Assembly: GCF_011455875.1 (NCBI RefSeq)
Contig: NZ_CP015031.1
Location: forward strand, 787,405-851,404
Source: Basfia succiniciproducens
Lineage (GTDB): Bacteria > Pseudomonadota > Gammaproteobacteria > Enterobacterales > Pasteurellaceae
Length of the DNA stretch: 64,000 bases
Direction of reading: 5' to 3'
Shown here: piece after piece, positions 1-9,700 of the stretch
Layout: the number at the start of each line of letters is the position of its first letter
Numbering within the stretch: the first letter of the stretch is position 1
Program-made: the position numbers and the translations under genes
The notes under the pieces: generated by a model
What the model saw: the letters and a program-made list of their open reading frames with translations, nothing else
Told to the model about the DNA's origin: nothing
Database searches by the model: none

Positions 1-423
1 CTCCGAATGCGCCTCTAAACCGCTAATACCATTATTCGGCATCGCATTTTTATTATTCCCAATCAAATAACCACCCAATATGCCCGAGTAAACCCTGTCT
101 CCATCCACGCCGATATAGCGGGTAGTCACTCCGGCAAATATGCTTTTTGCCTGACGGTCAATCTCTTCCGACGGGTAAGAGCCTGCAGCATGTAAGTAAT
201 CTAATTCGGTATTTTTATAGTCCTGATTCAGATAGTTAGACCAGTTCAACATATTTTTATTTTCCGATACGCCCAGACTATGCGCCGTATCCTGCAATTT
301 ATATTGCGGTTTACCGTTTGCTGCGGCATAAGCATTGTATTCATCTAGTTTTTTGGCTATTTGAATATAGTCTATGATTAATTTTCCTTGTTCTGATATA
401 TACCTACTATATCCAAATAACAT
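1..423 (-). CDS. Orphan CdiA C-terminal toxin module, 3' end outside window
   Basis: An open frame begins at ATG 423 and stays open to the left edge (141 codons seen). From about residue 18 (KKLDEYNAYAAANGKPQY) to about GGYLIGNN it is almost identical to the toxin part of the displaced cdiA fragment at 1524-2258, then switches to a different tail (KNAMPNNGISGLEAHSE). The first 17 residues (MLFGYSRYISEQGK...) are unrelated to that copy, so homology starts abruptly near position 369. I infer a cut-down CdiA-CT toxin cassette without the secretion domains. Its immunity gene should lie just left of the window. Whether it is translated is unknown; a silent donor cassette is equally likely. Confidence 0.6.
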   Translation of the reverse strand, partial: MLFGYSRYISEQGKLIIDYIQIAKKLDEYNAYAAANGKPQYKLQDTAHSLGVSENKNMLNWSNYLNQDYKNTELDYLHAAGSYPSEEIDRQAKSIFAGVTTRYIGVDGDRVYSGILGGYLIGNNKNAMPNNGISGLEAHSE

Positions 424-427
424 AACA

Positions 428-489
428 AAGTGCAGTCAATTTTTAGTTTGTTTTTAATTAAAACTCTCAAAAAATTAACCGCACTTTTT
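428..489. terminator. Inverted uptake-sequence pair after lipoprotein gene
   Basis: An imperfect uptake sequence (AAAGTGCAGTC, 428-438) faces a perfect one on the other strand (ACCGCACTT, about 478-486) across an AT-rich spacer. The pair can fold weakly and lies just downstream of the lipoprotein gene ending at 537, the usual place for such pairs. These are the last Hin-type uptake sequences before a stretch of more than 3 kb without any. Confidence 0.45.
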
Positions 490-536
490 ATAAATACATA
501 CAAGCCCATAGCCATCAAGAAGATATTCTCTTTTAT

Positions 537-836
537 CTACTTTCTGTATTTATCATAGACCTCACATTTTTCTTTTCGGTGGTAACAATAGAGTAGACTA
601 TTAGTCTTAAATCTATATCCTTGTTCATATAAACATTTCGCATACCTATCTTGTGTAAACCCATTGTTTTTATTTATTTTATCAAAGCAATCGTTTCTAA
701 CTTTCAGTGAAGCTATTTCTTTCGAAGAAACATGCTCCCAATAAGCCATACTATCAATAGTATAACTATCTCTATAAGTCAATAAATCAATACAGCCTGA
801 TAAAAACAAAAATAATAGGAAAAAAATTACTCTCAT
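537..836 (-). CDS. Small lipoprotein, putative immunity protein of orphan toxin module
   Basis: 99 residues. A short hydrophobic leader ends in the lipobox LSGC (Cys15), so the product should be a lipoprotein; residue +2 is Ile, not Asp, which favours the outer membrane. It is a paralogue of the 116-residue lipoprotein at 1170-1520: both have (F/Y)R(E/D)SYT near the N-terminus, KCLYE(R/Q)GY in the middle and YCY(N/H)R..EC near the end. Four further cysteines are shared, compatible with two periplasmic disulfides. Its ATG overlaps the TAA of the toxin remnant upstream (TAATG at 836). That coupling and the matching arrangement at the paralogue suggest a toxin-specific immunity protein. The function is inferred from context only. 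Confidence 0.6.
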   Translation of the reverse strand: MRVIFFLLFLFLSGCIDLLTYRDSYTIDSMAYWEHVSSKEIASLKVRNDCFDKINKNNGFTQDRYAKCLYEQGYRFKTNSLLYCYHRKEKCEVYDKYRK

Positions 837-1072
837 TATTTTTCTCCTACAATATTATATTTTCTAATTCCGTTATTATGTATTTTATTTAAAATATTTG
901 ATTTATATTCAATCATCTCTTTATCATTAACATATTTTAAATTATTAATATTCTGATTAGCTTCCGTATGAGCCTCTAAACCGCTAATACCATTATTCGG
1001 CATCGCATTTTTATTATTCCCAATAAAATAAACTCCTAATCCCAGATAGGCGAAAACTCTTTTTTCGTGATA
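836..1072 (-). pseudogene. CdiA toxin tail remnant, 5'-truncated
   Basis: A 78-codon open frame with no plausible start (in-frame TAA at 1073-1075) that ends at 836. It contains RVFAYLGLGVYFIGNN, similar to RVYSGILGGYLIGNN of the toxin at 1524-2258. It then has KNAMPNNGISGLEAH, identical to the toxin copy at 1-423, and a distinct tail containing EANQNINNL. About 60 bases (roughly 965-1028) are nearly identical at DNA level to positions 3-65. It is the tail of another toxin of this family, kept together with its lipoprotein partner at 537-836 after the upstream part was lost. Confidence 0.6.
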
Positions 1073-1169
1073 TTAGATTATTATCCCCCACCAAACAAAC
1101 ATTTCGATTTATTTATCTATTTCTAACGATAGATAGAACCAAATCAAATGCAAGAAATTAAAACAATAA

Positions 1170-1520
1170 TTAAAACCATTTAATATAGTTTTTATATGCC
1201 TGACACTCTTCTTGTCTATTATAGCAATATACAATACTTTTAACTTGAAAAACATACCCTCTCTCATACAAACATTTTCCTAATATTGGATAAGTTTTAT
1301 AAAATTCATCTAAACTTATATTTTCATAACTATCTCTTCCCGTTATCTGCCTGATTGCCTTTTTATTGCAGTAGCTAAAGTCTTCATTAGATACCTCTTG
1401 CTTAGTTTTCGCATTAATCCAGCCAGCATATCTATTAAGAGTATAAGACTCCCGAAATAAAAACAATGAACAACCAGATAAAAATAACGTTATAAAAAGA
1501 ATAATATATATTTTTCTCAT
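1170..1520 (-). CDS. Small lipoprotein, putative immunity protein
   Basis: 116 residues with a signal peptide ending in LSGC (Cys17, +2 Ser, which predicts outer-membrane sorting). It shares the motifs SYT, KCLYERGY and YCYNRQEEC and four extra cysteines with the lipoprotein at 537-836, but the rest has diverged strongly, as expected for partners of polymorphic toxins. The start lies 3 nt after the stop of the toxin frame ending at 1524. A periplasmic or outer-membrane immunity protein would mean that the toxin acts outside the cytoplasm of the target; this is inference. The 97 bp between 1073 and 1169 hold only short weak hairpins (for example a 7-bp stem around 1113-1135). Confidence 0.6.
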   Translation of the reverse strand: MRKIYIILFITLFLSGCSLFLFRESYTLNRYAGWINAKTKQEVSNEDFSYCNKKAIRQITGRDSYENISLDEFYKTYPILGKCLYERGYVFQVKSIVYCYNRQEECQAYKNYIKWF

Positions 1521-1523
1521 GCA

Positions 1524-2810
1524 TTACTCCTTATCTTCAAAACTTTTTAGAACTTTATTAAAACGTCTATTCCCATCTGTATCAGGATATATAGTTCTCA
1601 AAATAATTTTCGTCTCCTTTTCTTTTTTAATACTTTCTTCTTTATTTAAATCAAAAACGAATCCCAAATTATTTATATTATAATTTGCCTCAGAATGGAC
1701 CTTACTAAAACTAAGCCCCTTAACTTGAGTGGCATTTCTATTATTCCCAATCAAATAACCACCCAATATGCCCGAGTAAACCCTGTCTCCATCCACGCCG
1801 ATATAGCGGGTAGTCACTCCGGCAAATATGTCTTTTGCCTGACGGTCAATCTCTTCCGACGGGTAAGAGCCTGCCGCATGTAAGTAATCTAATTCGGTAT
1901 TTTTGTAGTCCTGATTCAGATAGTTAGACCAGTTCAACATATTTTTATTTTCCGATACGCCCAGACTATGCGCCGTATCCTGCAATTTATATTGCGGTTT
2001 ACCGTTTGCTGCGGCATAAGCATTGTATTCATCTAGTTTCTTCGCTATTTGTGCATGGTCTTTCGTGGCATTGGATGCGCCAAAAACTGTCGGCATATTT
2101 ACCCATGCTCTGAACCGCTCAAAACCGGCATACAGAAATTCATTCCAATACCCCGCACTGCCTCTGTTCAGAATAACTCCTAAATCATCTAAAGAAGCTA
2201 AGTCATCACCATATAAAATAGCACTTGCCACTTTCTCTTCTCGCGTAAAATTAAGCATGCCGGCTATGGAAATCTTACTCAGCAGCTTAGCCTGTTCTTC
2301 CGTTAATATGTTATCACTGTAAATTAACGCTTTTAATTGCTGTTAATTGTCGTTTTCCATATCCAAACAGGAAATATGTTCGCAATCCGGTGTCTTTTTA
2401 CTCACCGTAAAACTGGAATCTTCATTTTTTTCCGCATTGTAATAAAGCTCGTCACCGGAATCCGAGATGTTTTTCACTAATCCAGTTGCTACATCCAAAT
2501 CCCGTTCTAAATCCGATTTGACCTTTTCCACATCAGTTTTATTTACAGTTTGATGAAGGTTTTCCCGATTGAGTTTGCGAACGGTTTCTTCCACATTTTC
2601 ACCGAATAACCGCTGTTGGTTTTCACCATCTCTAATTAAAATGTTTTTGGTATTAACCGAACTTGTTGTGATACCGGAGTCCCGTCCTTTATCACTGACT
2701 TGTCCTAATACGGCGGTAGAAAGTGCTTTAGCCACCCCCCAATTACCTTGAGAAAAAGCACCTGCTATTCCTTGATATTCAACTTTTGAACTACCAGCTT
2801 GAAAAAACAT
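1524..2810 (-). pseudogene. Displaced cdiA 3' fragment with internal stop (orphan CdiA-CT)
   Basis: Two open frames, 2810-2343 (155 aa) and 2258-1524 (244 aa from its first ATG), lie in the same reading frame with a single TAA at 2343-2345 between them. The codons after the TAA (QQLKALIYSDNILTEEQAKL) read straight into the second frame. The first part resembles the late FHA/pre-toxin region of CdiA/FhaB proteins (SGITTSSVNTKNILIRD, then ..EETV..LNRE.., and CEHISC). The second continues with pre-toxin sequence (GMLNFTREEKVASAILYGDD) and a toxin tail shared with the copy at 1-423. It differs from the end of the resident cdiA, so it comes from another allele. It is either a broken orphan module or a silent donor cassette. 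The lipoprotein at 1170-1520 follows directly. Confidence 0.65.
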
Positions 2811-2881
2811 CTTTAATTAAAACACAAGCGGTATGATTTTCAGAAAAATTTGCAAAATTCTTGATAAATCATACCGCTTGA
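2796..2881. repeat. 86-bp direct repeat, copy 1, with 15-bp inverted repeat
   Basis: Nearly identical to 3390-3475. Each copy contains an inverted repeat; here the arms are 2825-2839 and 2866-2880 (CAAGCGGTATGATTT), 15 bp perfect, with a 26-nt loop. The left arm carries ACAAGCGGT (2824-2832), the core of the uptake sequence used by the Actinobacillus pleuropneumoniae/Mannheimia haemolytica side of the family, not the AAGTGCGGT typical of this genome. The element may act as a terminator and as a recombination point between modules. Confidence 0.7.
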
Positions 2882-3060
2882 GATGCCTATTTATTTTTTT
2901 CTCTATACATTAGATATTACATACATGCCAAGAATATGTATGGTAATACACTTTCTTTTAAAATCTTTCAAATAGAAGTCTATAATGTATATATTTTTTA
3001 TTGAATAAAACAATATCTATATCTATAAAAATAAAAATTCCCCATGCTAAGCTCCATAAA
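2882..3060. other. AT-rich spacer with possible toxin-end remnant
   Basis: 179 bp without a credible gene. On the minus strand near 3041-3056 the sequence CTTAGCATGGGGAAT resembles the last codons of cdiA (CTTAGCGATGGGGAAT, about 3752-3768). This could be the scar of a further lost module, but a match of about 14 bases in AT-rich DNA is weak. Confidence 0.25.
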
Positions 3061-3327
3061 TTATTTCTCTTTATTTTCGAGTAATTTACTTTTCCTTTCT
3101 CTTGGGATTTGAATAAAAATGACATACAGAGATACAGAAAAGAATACAGCTAAAGCCGCCTTTAATGATATAGAAAAAACATCACTATAATTTATGTGTA
3201 ATTTAAATAATCCATATTTTATTCTAGAGTAAAATAAAGAGTACCCGCCTAAGAATAGGCATATAGTAAGAAAGAAGCTGATAAAAGATACTATAGTATA
3301 TGAGAAAACCAATAAAATCCTTTTCAT
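3061..3327 (-). CDS. Putative orphan CDI immunity protein, two-helix membrane protein
   Basis: 88 residues from ATG 3327, preceded by GGGGAA about 10 nt upstream. A longer frame to 3495 exists but only reads through the 86-bp repeat and a hairpin, so it is rejected. Two hydrophobic segments (about residues 4-30 and 48-70) flank a short loop, and the C-terminus is basic (RERKSK). Size and layout match the 71-residue protein directly after cdiA, though sequence identity is low. The bases before its start (CATCGGGGAATAAATAAAATG) resemble the cdiA end and cdiI start (GATGGGGAATACTCAAAATG), as if a toxin gene had been lost except for its last codons. The likely role is immunity to a former CdiA-CT; it is not recognised by family. 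Confidence 0.55.
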   Translation of the reverse strand: MKRILLVFSYTIVSFISFFLTICLFLGGYSLFYSRIKYGLFKLHINYSDVFSISLKAALAVFFSVSLYVIFIQIPRERKSKLLENKEK

Positions 3328-3344
3328 TTTATTTATTCCCCGAT

Positions 3345-3368
3345 GGCGCAAGCGTCTTCGCTTGTGCC
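3345..3368. repeat. Small hairpin element
   Basis: GGCGCAAGCG and CGCTTGTGCC flank a TCTT loop, a 10-bp stem with one G-T pair. It sits where the body of a toxin gene would be expected, between the 86-bp repeat and the immunity gene at 3327. It looks like an extragenic palindrome rather than coding DNA, and has no T-run on either side. Confidence 0.4.
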
Positions 3369-3389
3369 AATAACAACTAAAACCAACAT

Positions 3390-3475
3390 AGCTTGAAAAA
3401 ACATCTTTAATTAAAACACAAGCGGTATGATTTTCAGAAAAATTTGCAAATTTCTTGGTAAATCGTACCGCTTGA
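3390..3475. repeat. 86-bp direct repeat, copy 2
   Basis: Second copy of the element at 2796-2881, with only a few differences. ACAAGCGGT is at 3418-3426 and the facing arm (AAATCGTACCGCTTG) is at 3460-3474. The copies are in the same orientation, 594 bp apart, and bracket the orphan immunity gene at 3061-3327. Recombination between them would delete or duplicate that gene. Confidence 0.7.
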
Positions 3476-3528
3476 CAAGTACACTGGTGTTTCAATTTGT
3501 GTGCTGATGATAAAATATTCTTTATCCT

Positions 3529-3744
3529 TTACTTTATGGAAAACTTATAAGCTATAAATTTCTTTAAAGCTAATCCTATATATAGGGGAATTGTAAATGA
3601 AAGGATATCTCTTAAGGCATCATCAGCCCAATAAAAGTCATTGTAATTCCAATATATGTATATAAATATACCAATGTGCTTTAGTGAGGCAACAAAAAAA
3701 ATAGCTAAAAACAAAGTCACCCAATAAATTACTTTCTTTATCAT
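3529..3744 (-). CDS. cdiI: CDI immunity protein, two-helix membrane protein
   Basis: 71 residues, strongly hydrophobic: helices at about 4-30 and 46-64 joined by an acidic/aromatic stretch (YWNYNDFYWADDALRD). The ATG (3744-3742) overlaps the TGA of cdiA (3743-3741) as ATGA, so translation is coupled. By position this is the immunity gene of the resident CdiA toxin. Other CDI systems use small inner-membrane immunity proteins against toxins that dissipate membrane potential, so a membrane-active toxin is likely here; that step is inference. The sequence itself matches no family I recognise. Confidence 0.7.
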   Translation of the reverse strand: MIKKVIYWVTLFLAIFFVASLKHIGIFIYIYWNYNDFYWADDALRDILSFTIPLYIGLALKKFIAYKFSIK

Positions 3745-6700
3745 TTTGAGTATTCCCCATCGCTAAGGATTTTTTTTACTTCTTTATAATCTTTCACTCT
3801 ATTATCAAGATCTCCCCCATATTCACCCAAAGAACCACCAACGATGTTTCCTAAAGTAGAATCTTTTGTGCTAAATGGTTTATTAATGATTGGTGCAACA
3901 ATTGCCCCAAAATAATCATTCCCCAAACTATTTCCACTAGGATCTTTTGATAAGCTACTTACTGTGGCAACACCAATATTTATCCTTATTTGATTTCCCA
4001 AAGTATGATTTCTTGTTAGGGCTCCTCCTGCAAAGGCACCTAACACTTCGTACTCATTCACGTCTTGTCCTGTTGATAATTTATAACCAACATGAACGCC
4101 ACTTGAAATCATACCATCCGAAATTGCTCCTGAGATATTTGGATATTTAGCCGCAAAAGCTCCAATGGCTGAACTTGCTTTATTTATACCATTACTTGTA
4201 AATTTTCCAACTGTAGAAGCTACTGATGCGACCGTTCCTGCTGACATCATTGTACTTGCATACCCTAAAGCTTCAGCTGTAGATTGAGCAACGCGTCCAT
4301 CAAATGATTCCTGATAAGTTTTTCTATTCTGATATTTGCTATAAATATCGGTATAAAATTGCTCATCAGCAGATTTATTTGTGCCAAATAAACTCCATCT
4401 ACTTGGTAATTCATTTCTATATTTTTCTGCGGTGGCATAAGGGTATGAATAACCTTTTATATACTGGTTTGATAAAATGTTATCTAAATCAGCTATAACA
4501 TTCTCAGGTTTTTCAGTCCTGATACTTTCAAAATAATAGCGAGTTGCATAATTTTGATATAATTCCCAGTCTGATTGGGTCATGGACTCTGGATTATATT
4601 TTGCTTTTGCAACCAGAATATCACTCGTGTGATTATCTTGTTCTAATTGAATAAATTCTTGCTCATATTTTTCTCTTTGAACTGAAGATAAATCATCCCT
4701 ATTAAGCTGTTCACGTAACCAGATTCGTCTATTGTCAGAGAGTTGGCTTAAATAATTATTCTCCGCCGCCCGTTTCCCAATATCCCCGGATACTACCGCA
4801 CTTTGAGTGCTATCACCTATTACACCGCCGGTAATACCTGCCGCCACTTGACTTAATACAAGCAGGCTGTCTTTTTCGTATTCCGTTAGGTCGTTGACGG
4901 TTCTGATTCTGCCGCCGCTATCCGCTTTGCCTACATCATATAAGCTTTTTGCCAACAAGGTTGCCGTGGCTTCCGCCGTTACCGCACCCGCTGCGCCGGC
5001 AATCGCATTATTGCCGGTTATTTGCGCTTCAATAGCGCCTAATACCGCATGTGCCATTAAATTGGCGACTAAGTTAACTTCGCCGGTAAGGCTATCCGTT
5101 GTCGCTTCTTTTACCGCCAGATTTGCATAAGGTGATAAGCCGTTTACGATAGCCGCATTGACATCCCCGCCGGCAATACCTTGCAGTACGCCGGTTACCG
5201 CGCGAATTGCCATTTGGATATCTCCGCCTTTACCATATTGGTTCAGGGTTGTCTGTGCCTGATTAAATTGGATTTGCGCTTCTCGTCTTTCACCGGCTGT
5301 CGAATTCGGGTTTTTGAGTATCGCTTCCGCTTCGTCTTTCTCCTGTTGTGCCTTATCCAGTTTTGGTTGTAAAACAATAGTTATGCCGTTATGTCCGATT
5401 TCGCCGATAACCTGTGCCAGCTCCGCTTTTTCTTTGTATTCCTCTATATCATAGCGATTAACTTGCTTATTTGCATTCATCGTATCCTGTGAAAGTGCGG
5501 TCGGTTTTTCGCCATTTTTTATGTTAAGGTCGATATTGCCCGAAACGGCACTTTGCGTAGTACTGTGATCATCCTTATTCGCCGTGCCCAGCACGCTTAT
5601 TGCCGCTCGCATGGCGTTTACCGCATTTGCCATCATATTGGTGGATAGACCGCCGCTTACGCTTTGTACGCTTACTTCACTGTGGTTTTCAATATCTTCC
5701 GTTGTCAATGTGTTAGTGCTAAAACGGTTTTTATTCGCGGCAGCTTCGCTTTCGATTAACCCGCCTTTTAAATGCGTGTTGCCCCTCACATTGATATCCA
5801 TGCCATCACGTCCTACCTTGAAGCCGGATTGTTCTTCTACTTGAGCATAATTCAGTTTTGCTTTATCCATTGAGGCGTTTACGTTTACATTTGTTCCCGT
5901 ACCGTAAACCGCTACCGCAAAATTTGCGCCGGACTGGCTCTGTTCACTATTGTAAACGTTGCTGTCCTGACGGCTTTCAATAAGGAGATTGCCACCGATA
6001 TCCGCCGTTAAACGCTCCGCATTGATAACCGCCCCCTTAAGATTCGTGTCACGCCCACTGCGAATAACCGCCTGCCGAACGTTTATGTAACTGTTTTTCT
6101 GAGTGACGGTATCCGTATTTTCTCTGCCTTTACCCGATTGTGCCGAGCCTTCAATACCTATGCCAAAACTGTTACCGTTCATACCGACAAAGACCCCGGC
6201 ATTCCAGCCACTGTTTTCATTATCGCTACGATTTCGATAACTATCCTGTAAAGAAAGCAGATTGATATTATTCGCGCTGTCCAGCACTGCTTTCGTCGCA
6301 TTTATCGTCGAACCGAACAGATTAATATCACCCGCCGAGCTTTTCAGGTTGATATTACCCGCACTTAGCTCACTACCGCTGTAACTGATTTGTTGACTAT
6401 GACTGGTTTGTTTTGATTGGCTGGAACCGACACCGATAGATATTTTAAAACTTGGATTAGAAACATCGCCTTCTACCATTTGATCGTCACCAATCAGTGC
6501 ATTTATTGAATCTATCGTACTACCTGCCGCCTGTGCTGCCATCACGGCTTCCTGAGCCGCTTTCACCTGATACAGGTTAGACAGCCGCTCATTTTTCACT
6601 TCTTTACTGCGGCGCAGACTGTTCCGCGCATTTAATGCCATATCCGTTACCGGCGTACTCAAAGATACGGTTAAACCCGATTTTTTATACTCATGCGTTT

Positions 6701-9700
6701 CCGTGCTGTCAATCACATCACGTCCTGCTTCCACTGTTAGCGATTTACCGATGATATCAATGGATTTATCCGTCTGTGCAATAACATCCGAGCCTTGAAT
6801 ATTAACATGATTCTCCGCAGTCATGCTCACATTGCCGTTCACACTGCCTACCGTCGAACGGGCGTCGCTTTGCGTTATCGTATTTTCACCGTATACGTGT
6901 TTCTGAGAGCGAGAACCAATCGTAAATCCGATACCGCCACTGCCCATTAAACCGCTTTTTTTCACTTGCTTAAGGTTTTCGCTGTAAACTTGATTGGTGG
7001 CGGCGGCAATATTGATGTTTTTCGCCGCAACATTCAGTTCGTTTTCCGCCACTACATCGCTGCCGATAATATTTACATCGCCCTGTTGAGTGAAAATATC
7101 CACATTGTTACCGTCCAGCTGGCTGCCAATGGCGAATGTCTGTTCGCTAATATCCCGTGTTTTTGTTGTCGTTTTATTTAAGAAACCCCGTCCCGTATCT
7201 TTGAATGCGGAATCCACATAATGATATTCTTCCCCGCTTGATAATGTGACATTATTGCCGGCATTAAGCAGTACATCTCCGCCGGCGCTGACGGCTGCCG
7301 CTTTCGCCTCAATATTACGTCCTGCTTGCAATGCGGTCTTTCCGCTGCCTTGGCTGCTAATCGTCGTGCCTATGTCCCGGCGATTTGCCGTTTTCAGATA
7401 GTTTTCCGCATCACGAATATTTTCATAACGGTCGGACTGTTGCTCTACGTTCAATAAAATATCCCGTCCCGCCTGAATCGCGGTTAATGCATTTTGTGCG
7501 TTATTAATAATCTCGCCTGCCGTTAAGTTTATATCCCGTCCCGCATTTACCCACATTTGTCTGCCGTCTTTGCCGGTTAAGTAAAAACCGCCCCGGGTGC
7601 CGAGAGTTACGGTTTCACCGCTGGCATTCTGAGTGCGGTGAGCGGTTGTATTCACAACAATATCTCGCCCCGCATTTACATTTAGTATTTGTGCCGCCTC
7701 AATCGTGCCGCCGATATTTACCAGGTCTTGTTCGGCTGATACAAGGGTATTGTCCGCCGTCATTTTACCGAATCGATTTGTGATATTTTCTGCCGAAATC
7801 GCCAGTAAATTTTTACCGGCAAGGGTACCGCTATTAGTCATCTCGGAAGATTGAATTGCTGTGATATCACCGGATAACAATGCACCGTAACCGTTTATAT
7901 CGCCTTTTTGTACAACCACATAAACCTGCGGATATAACACGGTGGCGGTGCTGCCGTCAGCTAAAGTAACGGTTTTGTTCACAAGCCATACAATATCGCT
8001 GGTTAAGCGGGCGATTTGTTCGCCGGTTAATGCCATTCCCGGTGTTAATTGGAATTGAGAAGCCGCGGTGATACCGTTAATCATCAGTGCTTTATACTGT
8101 TCTTCCTGATTTGAGTAACCGGATAAATAAACTCGACCGGTTAATTCGGCAATCTGCTCTTGTACCAGACGTTGTTCATAGAAACCGTCGCCAATACGTT
8201 TATGCATGCTGGCCGAATCTAAATTCAGCGCATTCATCATATAGGCGGAACTGAGCCAGTTACGATATTGGGTAAATGCCGGATCGGTTTCTACCAAATA
8301 GCCCGAACCAGATTGCGGATTCACCATGAATAAACTGCTACGCGGCAATGCGATAGCGCGATTTTGTGTTCTGACTACCGCATTGTCTTTAACAATCGAG
8401 CCTGTCGTTTGATTATTTACTGTAACATCTTGTTCAGTAATGGCTATATCCGATGAAAGTGAAGACGGTTTAAATTCTTTCTCATTTTGTACCGCACTTT
8501 TAACTTGAACATCAATGGATTGAGGTACATTGATCGCGGAAATATTCGCTTTGCCGAAACTTGGCAGGCTGTATTCTTTATACGCCGCGACCTCTAAAGG
8601 GATCCCCTCCTTGATTTCTTGCGGCGGTGTATAGTCTTGACGACTATGTCCCGTACTATCTCTGCCTTTTTCATGATGGCGCCAGTAACTATGTAAGCCG
8701 TAAGGGCTGTTATTGTTATGTTTACGCAATGATACATCGTCACCGTATCCTCTCAGTTCGGCAGGCAGGTTACGGCAGGCTTCACTTCTTGATCCTTCTG
8801 CACAACCTGCTTTAGTAACAATTTCAACACCGGTTTCTTCTTTATTGTTCAAAATATTTGCCGGAATATCCAATTTCCCGCCGGCGATTATACGACTGTT
8901 AATATTGTCAACTCTATCGCCTCTGATGGTGATATTTTTGCCGCTGTAGATACGTCCGGGCTCATATTCTGCCGGTAATACTTCGGTACGCTGAACGCTT
9001 TTCAAATAATGATATTTATACCATGATTCATAATAAGCGCCGGTCGGTACATGTAAGTGATCGGATTCATGATTAAATACATAAAGACCGGGGGTACCCT
9101 CTTCATAGATGGTCGGATCGCCGCTGCCCTGATATTCGGTTACCGTTTCTTGAGAAATCAATTTCAATGCCGTACGGAAGTAATTATGCGTATTACTGAC
9201 AAGCCCGCTGTTGATATAAATATTATCCTGCGCTTCGATCAATCCGTTCGGGTTATACACAGCCGTGGCTTTGCCTGTCGCATAGCCACGGGAATCCAAA
9301 GTTCCGCCGATATGGATTTCTCCTAAGCTAATTAATGAGCTGTCGTTTCTATTTGTCAACGTGCCGACACCTAAATCAAGCCGCTTGCGGGCAGCAATGG
9401 TTGCCGATTTGCCATTAAGTTCAAAGTTATTTAACTCACGCGCCTGAATAGACAATTGATCACCATAAATTCGTCCGGTACCGAGATTGTTAAGATCGGT
9501 TGTTTTCAATGACGTATTACTACCGTTAATTAACCCGTAATTCGTTATTGAATTGACATTAAGTAAAGTGGTACCGGAACTAAGAATTGCCTTTTCATTA
9601 TTAATCAACTTACCCGTTTGAATGTGTAGTCCTTTACCGGTTAATAATGAACCGTCATTAGTGAGATTGTTGGTTTTTAGCTTCAGACTGCCTTCTACTT

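Noticed and set aside
3328..3495. N-terminal extension of the 88-residue immunity protein to 144 residues
   Set aside because: It only translates the 86-bp repeat and a hairpin; the ribosome site GGGGAA supports the start at 3327.
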